From Clostridiales bacterium (GTDB lineage: Bacteria > Bacillota > Dehalobacteriia > UBA4068), in NCBI GenBank assembly GCA_009783495.1, contig WRDJ01000035.1, forward strand, positions 1 to 7,175: a stretch of DNA of 7,175 nt. Direction: 5' to 3'. A program made the position numbers and the translations under genes. Positions 1 to 6,767 of the stretch are shown piece after piece (the first letter of the stretch is position 1; every line of letters starts with the position of its first letter). The notes beneath the pieces are model-generated. The model was not told the origin of the DNA and did not search any database. It saw only the letters and a program-made list of their open reading frames with translations.

Positions 1-465
1 GACCCTAGAACCAAGGTGGTGAAGCTTTCCCAAGCAGTTTATAACAGCACCTCGCTGGCCGCCCTCGGCGTGGCCGCGCATGAATCCGGTCACGCCATGC
101 AGGATAACGAGGAATATCTGCCGCTCAAGATCCGCTCGGCCATCGTGCCCGTGGCCCAGTTCGGCTCGAACGCCTCCTGGATATTTATTATTCTGGGGAT
201 TTTCCTGGGTAATATGGGTTTTATCCAGGCAGGCATCCTTGTTTTCACCGCGGTGGTGCTGTTCCAGCTTGTCACCTTGCCGGTGGAATATAACGCCTCT
301 TCCAGGGCCGTCGCCGCCTTGGAGGGCGGCGGCTATCTGACGCGCGAGGAAACGCCGCAAGCACAAAAGGTGCTTTCCGCAGCGGCGCTCACCTATGTGG
401 CGGCCGCTCTGGTGGCTGTTTTGCAGCTGCTGCGGCTAATCTTGATTTTCGGGCGCAGGAATTAA
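1..465 (+). CDS. YugP-type membrane zinc metallopeptidase, 3' part only
   Basis: This is the C-terminal part (154 visible residues) of a membrane-bound zinc peptidase of the YugP / Zn_peptidase_2 family. The frame is open to the left edge, so the start lies outside the window; the GTG codons at 16 and 19 are internal, because the family's DPRT-K...LS...Y lead-in runs straight through them. The zinc site HESGH is at visible residues 27-31 (bases 79-93), matching the HExxH signature with a catalytic Glu. The stretch LPVEYNASSRA (visible residues about 93-103) is the family's second conserved block, and its Glu is a plausible third zinc ligand. Hydrophobic segments lie at about 58-70, 74-94 and 127-147, so the protein is integral to the membrane, and it ends in a basic tail. 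The physiological substrate of this family is not known. No terminator is visible before the ABC transporter gene, so read-through is possible. Family assignment is firm; function is inferred. Confidence 0.9.
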   Translation, partial: DPRTKVVKLSQAVYNSTSLAALGVAAHESGHAMQDNEEYLPLKIRSAIVPVAQFGSNASWIFIILGIFLGNMGFIQAGILVFTAVVLFQLVTLPVEYNASSRAVAALEGGGYLTREETPQAQKVLSAAALTYVAAALVAVLQLLRLILIFGRRN

Positions 466-474
466 AAGGCATAA

Positions 475-506
475 TTGAAACTTGGTTAATCTTGGCGGTT
501 TATCAT
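475..506 (+). promoter_or_regulatory. Weak candidate promoter ahead of the ABC transporter gene
   Basis: TTGAAA at 475-480 resembles a -35 box and TATCAT at 501-506 resembles a -10 box, each one base from consensus. The 20-base spacer is longer than the usual 16-18, so this is tentative. The gap between the peptidase stop (465) and the transporter start (548) is AT-rich compared with the genes on either side, which fits a promoter region. No operator-like repeat is seen here. Confidence 0.25.
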
Positions 507-532
507 AAGTCAGAGTTACAAACACGCAAATG

Positions 533-538
533 AGGAGG
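533..538 (+). promoter_or_regulatory. Ribosome binding site that fixes the ABC transporter start at 548
   Basis: AGGAGG lies 9 bases before the ATG at 548, an ideal distance. An earlier in-frame ATG at 530 extends the frame by six residues (MRRNYH), but it overlaps the ribosome binding site itself and has none upstream. The start at 548 also gives the usual ABC ATPase N-terminus (MLQVKNI). The site therefore decides in favour of 548. Confidence 0.85.
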
Positions 539-547
539 AATTATCAC

Positions 548-3178
548 ATGCTGCAAGTCAAAAATATCCGCAAACAATATACCACGGGGGATCTAACGCA
601 AATCGCCCTCAACGACGTCACCCTGAATTTAAGGGACAGCGAGTTCGTCGCCGTACTCGGCCCCAGCGGTTCGGGCAAGACCACCCTGCTTAATATCATC
701 GGCGGCCTTGACCGTTATGACAGCGGGGATATGGTCATAAACGGCGTTTCCACAAAAAAATACAAGGACAGGGATTGGGATTCCTATCGCAACCACACCA
801 TCGGCTTTGTTTTTCAAAGCTATAACCTGATCCCGCATCAGTCCATACTTTCCAACGTCGAGCTGGCCTTGACCATCTCCGGCATCTCCAAAGGCGAGCG
901 CAGAAAACAGGCTAAGGCAGCGCTGACGCAGGTGGGGCTGGGCGACCAGCTGCATAAACGCCCCAACCAGATGTCGGGCGGCCAGATGCAGCGCGTCGCC
1001 ATCGCCCGCGCTTTGGTCAACAACCCGGACATCCTTTTGGCAGACGAGCCGACCGGCGCGCTGGACAGCGAAACCAGCGTGCAGGTCATGGATCTGTTAA
1101 AAGAGGTCGCCAAAGACCGCCTGGTGATCATGGTCACTCACAACTCGGAGATCGCCGATAATTATGCCAACCGCATCGTCAGATTGCGCGACGGCAAGGT
1201 CGTGGGCGATTCAAACCCATATGAGGCTGAGGCCTGCGGCCCCGCGCCCGTCCACAAAAATATGGGAAAAGCGAAAATGTCGTTTTTCACAGCCCTGTCG
1301 CTTTCCCTGAACAACCTGATGACGAAAAAGACCCGGACGCTGCTGACTTCCTTCGCGGGAAGCATCGGCATCATCGGCATCGCCCTGATCCTTGCCCTTT
1401 CCAGCGGCATGCAAAACTATATCCAGAGAATACAGGAGGATACGCTCTCCACCTATCCGATCCAAATTTCCAGCGAATCAATGGATATCAGCGGAATGAT
1501 GACCGCTATGATGGGCGCCAAAAAAACAGACCGCAGCGGGCGCGACCCCGACGCGGTTTATTCCGGCAATATTTTGGGCGATATGATAAAATCCTTATCG
1601 GCGCAAATGAGCAAAAACGATTTGCAGCAGTTCAAGGCATATTTGGAAAGCGCGGAGGGTGGGAAAATTGTCGAGCTCACGAATGACATACAATACGGCT
1701 ATGCCCTTGATCTGCAGATTTATAAAGCCGACACGTCAAACGGCGTGATTAAGGTAAACCCCAGCAATCTCCTTTCGCAGTTGATGGGCATGGAGAGCGG
1801 CTCGATGTACGGGGGCTTTATGGGCGGCAATTCCATGACCAATACCTGGACGGAAATGCTGGGAAACCGGGATTTGCTGCAAAAGCAATATGATGTGCTG
1901 GCCGGCGCCTGGCCGAACGCCTATAACGAGGTCGTGCTCATCGTTGATGAAAACAACGAAATCAGCGACATCGTATTATATTCCCTCGGCATCCTGGATC
2001 AGGAAGAATTAATGGCCATGATAGAAAAATTCCGTAAAGGCGAAACGCTTGAATCATCGGAGGTCGCCGAATACTCCTATGACGACTTGCTGAGCCTCAC
2101 GTTCAAGCTGGTGCTGAACACGGACGTTTATGTAAAGGAGCATGGCTTGTGGGTTGATAAAAGCGGCAGCGAGGTCTTTATGAAATCCGTCGCCGATGAG
2201 GCGCTGGAACTGAAAATTGTCGGCATCCTGCGCCCCAAAGAGGAAGTCACGGCGGCTTCCATCAGCGGCGCGGTGGCCTATACCTCGGAATTGACCGAAT
2301 ATGTCATCAATAAAATCCTGGAGAGCCAAATCGTTCAAGAGCAACTGGCCGACCCCGCAACGAATGTGCTGACGGGAATGCCTTTTGATATGAAATCATA
2401 TACGGATTCCCTCACCATGGACGACGTATACGCCTATATGGCGACGCTTACCGAAACGCAGCAGGCGCAGATGGGGGCGATGCTGCAAGGCATGAGCGAG
2501 GAGGCGATCCTCTCCATGTTTGCCGGCATGATGAGAGACAGCGCGGGCGGTGCGGCGGCCTATGAGGATAATCTCACCCTTTTCGGCGTTGTTGACCGCA
2601 ATAATCCCAGCGCCATCAACATCTATCCCATAGATTTCGCGGCGAAAGAGAAGATCGCCTCTTATATCGAGGATTACAACACAGAGCAAAGAAACGCTGG
2701 GCATGAGGAATATGTCATCAGCTACACGGATATGATGGCGGTCATGATGTCGTCCGTTACCTCGATCATCAATATCATAACCTATGTGCTGATCGCCTTT
2801 GTGGCCATTTCCCTGGTGGTATCTTCCATTATGATCGCCATCATCACCTATATCTCCGTATTGGAGCGCACAAAGGAAATAGGCGTATTAAGAAGCATCG
2901 GGGCTTCAAAAGGCGACGTTTCCAGGGTTTTCAACGCGGAAACCGTTATTGAGGGCTTTGTGGCCGGAGCGCTCGGCATCGGCATAACCCTGCTGTTGAC
3001 CATACCCATCAACATTATCATCAAAGCTCTTGCCGGAATTTCGGGAATCGCGGCGCTTCCTTTCAGCGGAGCGGTTGTGCTGATTCTCTTAAGCGTTGTC
3101 TTGACTGTCATTGCCGGATTGATACCTTCAAGGATCGCGGCAAAAAAAGACCCGGTTGAAGCCTTGCGAACGGAATAA
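548..3178 (+). CDS. MacB-like ABC transporter, fused ATPase and FtsX-type permease
   Basis: An 876-residue half-transporter that should work as a homodimer in the cytoplasmic membrane. Residues 1-225 are the ATPase: Walker A GPSGSGKT (38-45), Q-loop Gln90, signature MSGGQ (142-146), Walker [10 protein letters not shown] (162-170) and switch His198. The MSGGQ signature and the ADEPTGALD run are typical of the LolD/MacB branch. A first membrane helix follows at about 264-286, then an extracytoplasmic domain of about 440 residues (290-735), then three helices at about 739-767, 801-823 and 840-860. The [15 protein letters not shown] block (773-787) is the FtsX permease hallmark. This ATPase, TM1, outer domain, TM2-4 order is that of MacB, but the outer domain is roughly twice as large. 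MacB-type pumps use ATP to drive outside events (peptide or toxin export, lipoprotein work) rather than moving substrate through a channel; the substrate here cannot be told. The outer domain has several methionine-rich patches. No partner gene of the MacA adaptor type is in view. Transcription probably ends at the hairpin just after the stop. Confidence 0.93.
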   Translation: MLQVKNIRKQYTTGDLTQIALNDVTLNLRDSEFVAVLGPSGSGKTTLLNIIGGLDRYDSGDMVINGVSTKKYKDRDWDSYRNHTIGFVFQSYNLIPHQSILSNVELALTISGISKGERRKQAKAALTQVGLGDQLHKRPNQMSGGQMQRVAIARALVNNPDILLADEPTGALDSETSVQVMDLLKEVAKDRLVIMVTHNSEIADNYANRIVRLRDGKVVGDSNPYEAEACGPAPVHKNMGKAKMSFFTALSLSLNNLMTKKTRTLLTSFAGSIGIIGIALILALSSGMQNYIQRIQEDTLSTYPIQISSESMDISGMMTAMMGAKKTDRSGRDPDAVYSGNILGDMIKSLSAQMSKNDLQQFKAYLESAEGGKIVELTNDIQYGYALDLQIYKADTSNGVIKVNPSNLLSQLMGMESGSMYGGFMGGNSMTNTWTEMLGNRDLLQKQYDVLAGAWPNAYNEVVLIVDENNEISDIVLYSLGILDQEELMAMIEKFRKGETLESSEVAEYSYDDLLSLTFKLVLNTDVYVKEHGLWVDKSGSEVFMKSVADEALELKIVGILRPKEEVTAASISGAVAYTSELTEYVINKILESQIVQEQLADPATNVLTGMPFDMKSYTDSLTMDDVYAYMATLTETQQAQMGAMLQGMSEEAILSMFAGMMRDSAGGAAAYEDNLTLFGVVDRNNPSAINIYPIDFAAKEKIASYIEDYNTEQRNAGHEEYVISYTDMMAVMMSSVTSIINIITYVLIAFVAISLVVSSIMIAIITYISVLERTKEIGVLRSIGASKGDVSRVFNAETVIEGFVAGALGIGITLLLTIPINIIIKALAGISGIAALPFSGAVVLILLSVVLTVIAGLIPSRIAAKKDPVEALRTE

Positions 3179-3186
3179 ATCAGCCC

Positions 3187-3238
3187 AAAAAGGAGGGGGC
3201 TTGCTGATCGCGGCCGGCGTCAGCAAGCCCCCTCCTTT
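3187..3238. terminator. Bidirectional hairpin terminator between converging genes
   Basis: A perfect 19-bp inverted repeat: the left arm at 3189-3207 (AAAGGAGGGGGCTTGCTGA) pairs with 3220-3238 around a 12-base loop. It starts 10 bases after the transporter stop and lies about 110 bases beyond the stop of the converging lipoprotein gene. On the plus strand the T-run is short (TTT, then GCC). On the minus strand the stem ends in TTTTT (3191-3187), a better tail. It can therefore serve both genes, possibly better for the minus-strand gene. The arm also contains an AAGGAGG run like a ribosome binding site, but no start codon follows at a usable distance. Confidence 0.8.
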
Positions 3239-3350
3239 GCCTGCATTGTAATATGAAACGAGCCTGCAAATGCGCGAATTGAAGGTCAATCCATCCGCCT
3301 GGGGCGCGGAACAGTTTTAAACCAAAAGCGGCGAGCAGATGCTTTGATGC

Positions 3351-4418
3351 TCATGGCTTGCATATGCCGCAGGGGTCAAACCCTTCTTCGATGGCCGCCT
3401 CCCATGTGTCGAGTATCACACGGTTTATCTCGTTTGGCAGGCTGGAACAGCTTGGGCGGTGGAACTTGCGGGAGTTTATATTGCCGATATAATATTCTTC
3501 ATAGAAATCTTTTTCGGTCGGATTGGTTTGTATATTGGCGTTTCTCTCGGTGGTGAAGCTGACGGTTTTCCCATCGCTGGCGCAGGTTATCGTCCCCTGC
3601 AAGTCCGTCCGGAAAACGGTCGCGTCAACGTCGCGCAGCCGTGAGAGCAAATTATCATGCGGGTGTCCGTAGGAATTGCCCTTGCCGCAGGTGATGACGG
3701 CGTATAGCGGCATGATCTCGCGCAGGAAGGGATAGATCGTCGAGGTATCGCTGCCGTGATGCCCGACCTTCAGCACCGTCGCCGAAATGTCGTAACCCGC
3801 CGCGAGGATATCTTCTTCCTCCGGCCGCTCCGCGTCGCCCGTGAAGAGGAAGCTGGTCGCGCCGTAGGTTGTTTTTATCACAAGCGAGGTGTTGTTCGGG
3901 TTGCCGGAGGGTTTAAGCGGGCCGACGATCAAAACCTGCGCGCTGCCGAGCATGAAGGTGTCGCCGGGGTTCGGGACGGTGATCGCCACTTCCTGTTCGT
4001 CTAGATATTTGACGAAGTTCCTGAAAGCGTTGCTGTTGTATTCCGTCACGGGGCAAAGGGCGACGCCGGCGGTCGCATAGTTGAGAGCGCCCGCCAGGCC
4101 GCCCACATGGTCTTCGTGCGCGTGGGTGGCGACTATGTAATCAAGATGGGAAACGCCGTGATTTTCGAGGAAGGCATATATGAGGTCGGAATCGGCGGCG
4201 TTTCCGCCGTCTATCAGCATGGTCTCCCCGTCGCATATGACAAGCGCGCTGTCGGCCTGCCCTACGTCAATGAAATAGACGATGAAGCTGGAATCTTCGC
4301 CTGTGACCGGGCCTTGGCCGAAGAGAAAGCCGCAGGCCGGGACAAGCAATAATACAGATATTAATATTGCCGCCAAAAAAAGGTTTCGTTTCATTTGGTT
4401 AAGTCTTTTTTCCTTCAT
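3351..4418 (-). CDS. ComEC-like metallo-beta-lactamase-fold lipoprotein with C-terminal Cys/His tail
   Basis: A 355-residue predicted surface lipoprotein. Residues 1-28 form a signal peptide with a basic start, a hydrophobic core and a lipobox VPAC, so Cys29 should be lipidated. The rest resembles the hydrolase domain of ComEC: FIDVGQADSALV (49-60), the metal motif THAHEDHVGG (98-107), TGDAE (193-197), VGHHGSDTS (218-226) and the C-terminal YGHPHD (250-255). These give a two-metal site of the phosphodiesterase/nuclease type. The ComEC membrane channel is absent, so this is a stand-alone outer hydrolase rather than the DNA-uptake channel. Residues about 310-355 form a small tail with His320, Cys324, Cys350 and Cys353 that resembles an Ada-type zinc-binding module. 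The start at 4418 is chosen because AAGGCGGG lies a few bases upstream. A second ATG at 4394 (MKRNL) is possible but has no well-placed ribosome binding site. The frame stays open to 4559, but that extension would bury the signal peptide. The substrate, possibly DNA, is inferred only. Confidence 0.87.
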   Translation of the reverse strand: MKEKRLNQMKRNLFLAAILISVLLLVPACGFLFGQGPVTGEDSSFIVYFIDVGQADSALVICDGETMLIDGGNAADSDLIYAFLENHGVSHLDYIVATHAHEDHVGGLAGALNYATAGVALCPVTEYNSNAFRNFVKYLDEQEVAITVPNPGDTFMLGSAQVLIVGPLKPSGNPNNTSLVIKTTYGATSFLFTGDAERPEEEDILAAGYDISATVLKVGHHGSDTSTIYPFLREIMPLYAVITCGKGNSYGHPHDNLLSRLRDVDATVFRTDLQGTITCASDGKTVSFTTERNANIQTNPTEKDFYEEYYIGNINSRKFHRPSCSSLPNEINRVILDTWEAAIEEGFDPCGICKP

Positions 4419-4464
4419 TGTTCCCGCCTTTCTCCGGCTTTTCGCGCGGCTTGGCTTCTGTGGA

Positions 4465-4488
4465 AGAACTGTTTTGAAGGGCAGTTCT
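4465..4488. repeat. Inverted repeat upstream of the lipoprotein gene
   Basis: AGAACTG (4465-4471) and CAGTTCT (4482-4488) are perfect 7-base complements separated by 10 bases. The dyad lies 47-70 bases before the chosen lipoprotein start on the minus strand, where an operator or leader hairpin could sit. No T-run follows on either side, so a terminator is unlikely. Confidence 0.5.
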
Positions 4489-4602
4489 GATCCCGCTGAT
4501 AAACAGCGCGGCAAACAGGCGAATGCGCGTATGGCGGTTTCCGTTTTCGCTGCTCGCATTAACCGTTATGCTGCAAGGAACACGCGAGCCGCGGCCCGGG
4601 AT

Positions 4603-4631
4603 CCCCAAAAAGCATTTTTCTGCCTTTGGGG
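4603..4631. repeat. Imperfect inverted repeat, CCCCAAA / TTTGGGG
   Basis: CCCCAAA (4603-4609) pairs with TTTGGGG (4625-4631). Read as minus-strand RNA, the stem can extend by one G-U pair and, after a one-base bulge, three more pairs, leaving a GAAAAA loop. No T-run follows the stem on the minus strand, so it is not a standard terminator. Its role is unknown. Confidence 0.4.
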
Positions 4632-4688
4632 GCGGAAGCATAGGCGCACCGTATAACAGAGTGAAAAAGAGAGAGGTCAGGGTGCGAC

Positions 4689-4711
4689 GCAAACGGCGGA
4701 TTGCCGTTTGC
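4689..4711. repeat. Perfect 9-bp dyad next to a promoter-like AT island
   Basis: GCAAACGGC (4689-4697) and GCCGTTTGC (4703-4711) are perfect complements around a 5-base centre, GGATT. The dyad abuts the AT-rich island at 4712-4726. For a plus-strand promoter it would cover the -35 and spacer region; for a minus-strand promoter it would cover roughly +1 to +23. Both are common operator positions. It could equally be an RNA hairpin; only a weak T-stretch (TTTGATAT) follows on the plus strand. Confidence 0.55.
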
Positions 4712-4713
4712 TT

Positions 4714-4726
4714 TGATATAATAGCA
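4714..4726. promoter_or_regulatory. Overlapping extended -10 promoter-like elements on both strands
   Basis: On the plus strand TGATATAAT (4714-4722) is a full extended -10 box (TGnTATAAT). On the minus strand TGCTATTAT (4726-4718) is an extended -10 with one mismatch. Neither has a good -35 box at 16-18 bases, which extended -10 promoters can do without. The minus-strand reading would start a leader of about 290 bases for the lipoprotein gene. The plus-strand reading would make RNA running toward, and antisense to, ybaB. Confidence 0.35.
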
Positions 4727-4738
4727 CGTCGAGGGTCG

Positions 4739-4776
4739 CGGCGCAGCAACTGATGCCGTTATGCGGCGCTGCGCCG
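4739..4776. repeat. 9-bp stem with a nested 4-bp hairpin
   Basis: CGGCGCAGC (4739-4747) pairs with GCTGCGCCG (4768-4776). Inside the 20-base loop GCCG (4755-4758) pairs with CGGC (4764-4767) around TTATG. The fold is possible on either strand. No T-run follows on the minus strand, so it is not a clear terminator for ybaB, whose stop codon is 50 bases away. It may be part of a structured RNA. Confidence 0.45.
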
Positions 4777-4825
4777 GAGGCCCCGAAAGATTCTCTCCTG
4801 TTTTTTGGGGTGGCTTGCCGGCGGG

Positions 4826-5137
4826 CTAAAATAAACCAGGGGGCAGACCCATCCCGCCCGTTATCTTCTGCATTTCATCGGCCGATCTTTCGCCGGCTAG
4901 ACGCTGCGCCTCCTTGACGGCGGCCAGCAGCAGGTCCTCCAGCATTTCCACGTCGTCCGGATCTATCACTTCCGGGTTGATCTGAATGGCCACGATCTCC
5001 TGCTTGCAGTTGGCGGTCACCTTGATCATGCCGCCGCCGGACGCGGCCTCCACCAGCATGTCTTTCAGATCGTCCTGCAGGCGCGCCATGTCTGCCTGCA
5101 TTTTTTGCGCCTGCTTCATCAGCTTTTGCATATTCAT
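4826..5137 (-). CDS. ybaB: YbaB/EbfC family nucleoid-associated protein
   Basis: A 103-residue protein of normal length for the family. It starts with the typical helical MNMQKLMKQAQKMQADMARLQDDL, continues with the conserved VEAASGGGMIKVTANCKQEIVAIQINPEVIDPDDVEMLEDLLLAAVKEA core (about residues 29-77), and ends with the Gly/Met-rich GGMGLPPGLF. Family members form dimers, bind DNA and coat the nucleoid; the exact role is still debated. The gene begins 41 bases after the dnaX stop, the usual order, so the two are probably co-transcribed. The ATG at 5137 is 13 bases from the AAGGAGG site, which is long; an ATG with better spacing at 5142 reads only two codons (ATG GAA TGA) and its stop overlaps the ybaB start. 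The ATG at 5131 is a less likely alternative. recR, the usual next gene, is not here. Confidence 0.95.
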   Translation of the reverse strand: MNMQKLMKQAQKMQADMARLQDDLKDMLVEAASGGGMIKVTANCKQEIVAIQINPEVIDPDDVEMLEDLLLAAVKEAQRLAGERSADEMQKITGGMGLPPGLF

Positions 5138-5157
5138 TCCATTTTCTTTGCCTCCTT
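5134..5157 (-). promoter_or_regulatory. Ribosome binding site and two-codon ORF overlapping the ybaB start
   Basis: AAGGAGG is at 5157-5151 on the minus strand. Eight bases on, ATG GAA TGA (5142-5134) forms a two-codon frame, and its TGA overlaps the ybaB ATG (5137-5135) as ATGA. The best-placed start thus belongs to the tiny frame, while the ybaB start is 13 bases from the site. This may mean coupled re-initiation or simply loose spacing. Confidence 0.5.
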
Positions 5158-5178
5158 ATATTTTCATTTGTATAGCGA

Positions 5179-6690
5179 CTAACATTCAGACCCGAAAAGG
5201 CTGCCGTTTTCCGGCGCGCCGGGCGGAACGGTTTCCGCGTCCCCGATCTCCGCGAGCTTGCCCCGCACGTTTAAGGGGATGCCCAGAACCTGCTGCAAAG
5301 CCTCTTCCAGCAGGGCTTTGTTGGCCGGACGGTTGACCGCGTTTTCCATATGCACAAGATATTCGGAAGCGAAGTGCAAAACCAGGTCTTTCCCCGTCAC
5401 CTGCCCCGGCTTGGCGTGGGCCAAAAAGGCGTGCAGCGAGAGGCTTTTCTTCTGCACCAAAGAAGTGATTTTCGGCCAGGCTTCCTTCACGGAATCCAGG
5501 CTGAACGCGGCTGTTTCTTCCGTTTGCGTTTGCGTTTGCGTTTTTGCTTCCGTTTTCAGCGGCTCCTGCTTCGCGGCGGGACGTTCCTGAACAGGCGCTT
5601 TCTCTGCTTTCGGCGGCTCGCTTTTCGCGCTTGGGCGGAGGGTGAGCTCCGGCATGGGCGCCGCTTCTTCGCGCCAGCCGCAGGCCTGGATGAGGGACAG
5701 CTCCAGCGTGACGCCGGGCTGTAAAGAGAAGCGCAGGCGGGAATCGGCCTCGGAAAGAACGCGGATGACGGCCAGCACGCGCCCCGCGCCCTGCTCTGCG
5801 GCCCGCGCCAGAAGCAGTTCCCGCAAAGATTCCAGCAAGTCATAGACAAATTGCCGCAAATCCTTGCCGGTGGCCAAGAGCTGCGCAGAAAGGCGCAAAA
5901 CCTGCGGCAGGTCGCTTTCCGTGAGGGCGCGCGCCATGGCGGCGAGGAATTCCCCGTCCAGCGCGCCCAAAACTTCGGCCACCGTGCGCTCGCCGATCTC
6001 TTCCCCGGCAAAGGCGGAGCATTGATCAAGCAGGCTCACAGCGTCGCGCATGGAGCCCCCGGCCTTGCGCGCCATCAAAGCCAGCGCGGCCTCCTCGGCC
6101 CGGATGCCCTCGGCGGCGGCAATCTCCCGCAGACGCGCGCGGATCTCCTCTTCGGCGATGGGCTGAAAATCGAAACGCTGGCAACGCGAAAGAACGGTCA
6201 GAGGGATCTTATGCGGTTCGGTGGTGGCTAAGATAAAAATGACGGCGGGCGGCGGTTCTTCCAATGTTTTCAGCAAAGCGTTGAAGGCTTCGCCCGTCAT
6301 CATATGCACTTCGTCAATGATATATATCTTATGTTTTTCCTGCGCCGGGGCATATTTTACGCGCTCGCGCAAATCCCTGATCTCGTCTATGCCCCGGTTG
6401 GAGGCGGCGTCAATCTCCATAATGTCCAGGCTTTCCCCGGCGGAGATACGCGCACAGGCCGCACAGACGCCGCAAGGGGAGCCGTGTTCAGGCGATAGGC
6501 AGTTGACGGCCTTGGCCAGGATCTTGGCCACCGAGGTTTTCCCCGTGCCCCTGGGCCCGCAAAAAAGATAGGCGTGCACGATTTGGCCGCGCGCCACCGC
6601 GTTGGACAAAATGCGCTTGACCGGTTCCTGCCCGGCCAACTGGGCAAAATCCCGTGGACGGAATTTGCGGTATAGCGCCGTGTAGGCCAT
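5179..6690 (-). CDS. dnaX: DNA polymerase III subunit gamma/tau (clamp loader ATPase)
   Basis: A 503-residue clamp loader subunit that uses ATP to place the sliding clamp on primed DNA at the replication fork. The AAA+ domain shows Walker A GPRGTGKT (45-52), zinc cysteines Cys64, Cys73, Cys76 and Cys79, the EIDAASNRGIDEIR block (92-105), Walker B IYIIDEVH (122-129), and the SRC arginine finger at 168-170. The lid and collar domains run to about 340. A Pro/Lys/Glu/Ala-rich linker (about 341-395) includes a Thr-Gln repeat. The C-terminal part (about 396-480, with WPKI...LVQKKS...LVLHF) resembles the tau tail of other Bacillota, so this is the full tau form. The start at 6690 has GGAGG six bases upstream. 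No clear frameshift signal for a shorter gamma form is seen. ybaB follows after 41 bases. Upstream is a GNAT gene, not tadA or the SRP RNA gene that sits there in B. subtilis. Confidence 0.97.
   Translation of the reverse strand: MAYTALYRKFRPRDFAQLAGQEPVKRILSNAVARGQIVHAYLFCGPRGTGKTSVAKILAKAVNCLSPEHGSPCGVCAACARISAGESLDIMEIDAASNRGIDEIRDLRERVKYAPAQEKHKIYIIDEVHMMTGEAFNALLKTLEEPPPAVIFILATTEPHKIPLTVLSRCQRFDFQPIAEEEIRARLREIAAAEGIRAEEAALALMARKAGGSMRDAVSLLDQCSAFAGEEIGERTVAEVLGALDGEFLAAMARALTESDLPQVLRLSAQLLATGKDLRQFVYDLLESLRELLLARAAEQGAGRVLAVIRVLSEADSRLRFSLQPGVTLELSLIQACGWREEAAPMPELTLRPSAKSEPPKAEKAPVQERPAAKQEPLKTEAKTQTQTQTEETAAFSLDSVKEAWPKITSLVQKKSLSLHAFLAHAKPGQVTGKDLVLHFASEYLVHMENAVNRPANKALLEEALQQVLGIPLNVRGKLAEIGDAETVPPGAPENGSLFGSEC
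5521..5543 (-). repeat. Hexanucleotide tandem repeat inside dnaX
   Basis: The plus-strand unit CGTTTG occurs three times in a row plus five more bases. On the coding strand it reads as alternating ACG and CAA codons, giving Thr-Gln repeats at DnaX residues 384-390. The unit is six bases, so gain or loss of copies keeps the frame and only changes linker length. Confidence 0.85.
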
Positions 6691-6767
6691 ATCTTTCCTC
6701 CCCTCGTCCCTGTATTTACACCCTTAATATTTCTCCCCGCCGTCCGGTTTTCCTGCCCGCTTCGCCT
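6691..6767 (-). promoter_or_regulatory. Gap before dnaX: ribosome binding site, no clear promoter
   Basis: The 77 bases between the GNAT stop and the dnaX start hold GGGGAGG close to the dnaX ATG (GGAGG six bases away). The middle is AT-rich (AAATATTAAG, TAAATAC), but I see no matching -35 box and no hairpin. dnaX may be read from the GNAT transcript or from a weak local promoter. Confidence 0.4.

Larger units (their letters stand above)
4419..4825. other. 407-base gap without a convincing gene, rich in inverted repeats
   Basis: This lies between ybaB and the lipoprotein gene, where many relatives carry recR. Open frames exist on both strands (for example minus strand 4399-4749, 116 codons, and plus strand 4523-4753), but their products are rich in Arg, Pro and Ser, match no family I recognise and have no good ribosome binding site. 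No RecR motif is seen. The stretch holds inverted repeats at 4465-4488, 4603-4631, 4689-4711 and 4739-4776, an AT-rich promoter-like island at 4712-4726, and a 9-base direct repeat CCGTTATGC at 4563-4571 and 4756-4764. It may hold the lipoprotein promoter, an untranslated leader or a small RNA. I recognise no known riboswitch, tRNA or SRP RNA core in it. Confidence 0.6.

Noticed and set aside
530..547. Upstream ATG at 530 as the start of the ABC transporter
   Set aside because: It overlaps the AGGAGG site that serves the ATG at 548 and has no ribosome binding site of its own.
4419..4559. N-terminal extension of the lipoprotein to 4559
   Set aside because: It would add 47 basic residues before the signal peptide and has no start signal as good as the one at 4418.
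4589..4605. Cluster of restriction-type palindromes (CCGCGG, CCCGGG, GGATCC) that looks like a cloning polylinker
   Set aside because: It does not match the vector polylinkers I know, and the flanks look like native DNA. Chance in GC-rich sequence is the simpler explanation.
4399..4749. 116-codon minus-strand open frame overlapping the lipoprotein start
   Set aside because: The first codon is not ATG, there is no clear ribosome binding site, the product is rich in Arg, Pro and Ser with no family resemblance, and it overlaps the better supported lipoprotein start.
4419..4825. Possible SRP RNA, tRNA or known riboswitch in the gap
   Set aside because: No GGAAGCAGC-type SRP core, no tRNA T-loop motif and no recognised riboswitch core were seen on either strand.
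5515..5560. Possible programmed frameshift or slippage site in dnaX that would give a gamma form
   Set aside because: The longest coding-strand A-run near the linker is five bases (GCAAAAACG). It does not form the A-AAA-AAG heptamer or a long A-run, and no clear stimulating hairpin was found.
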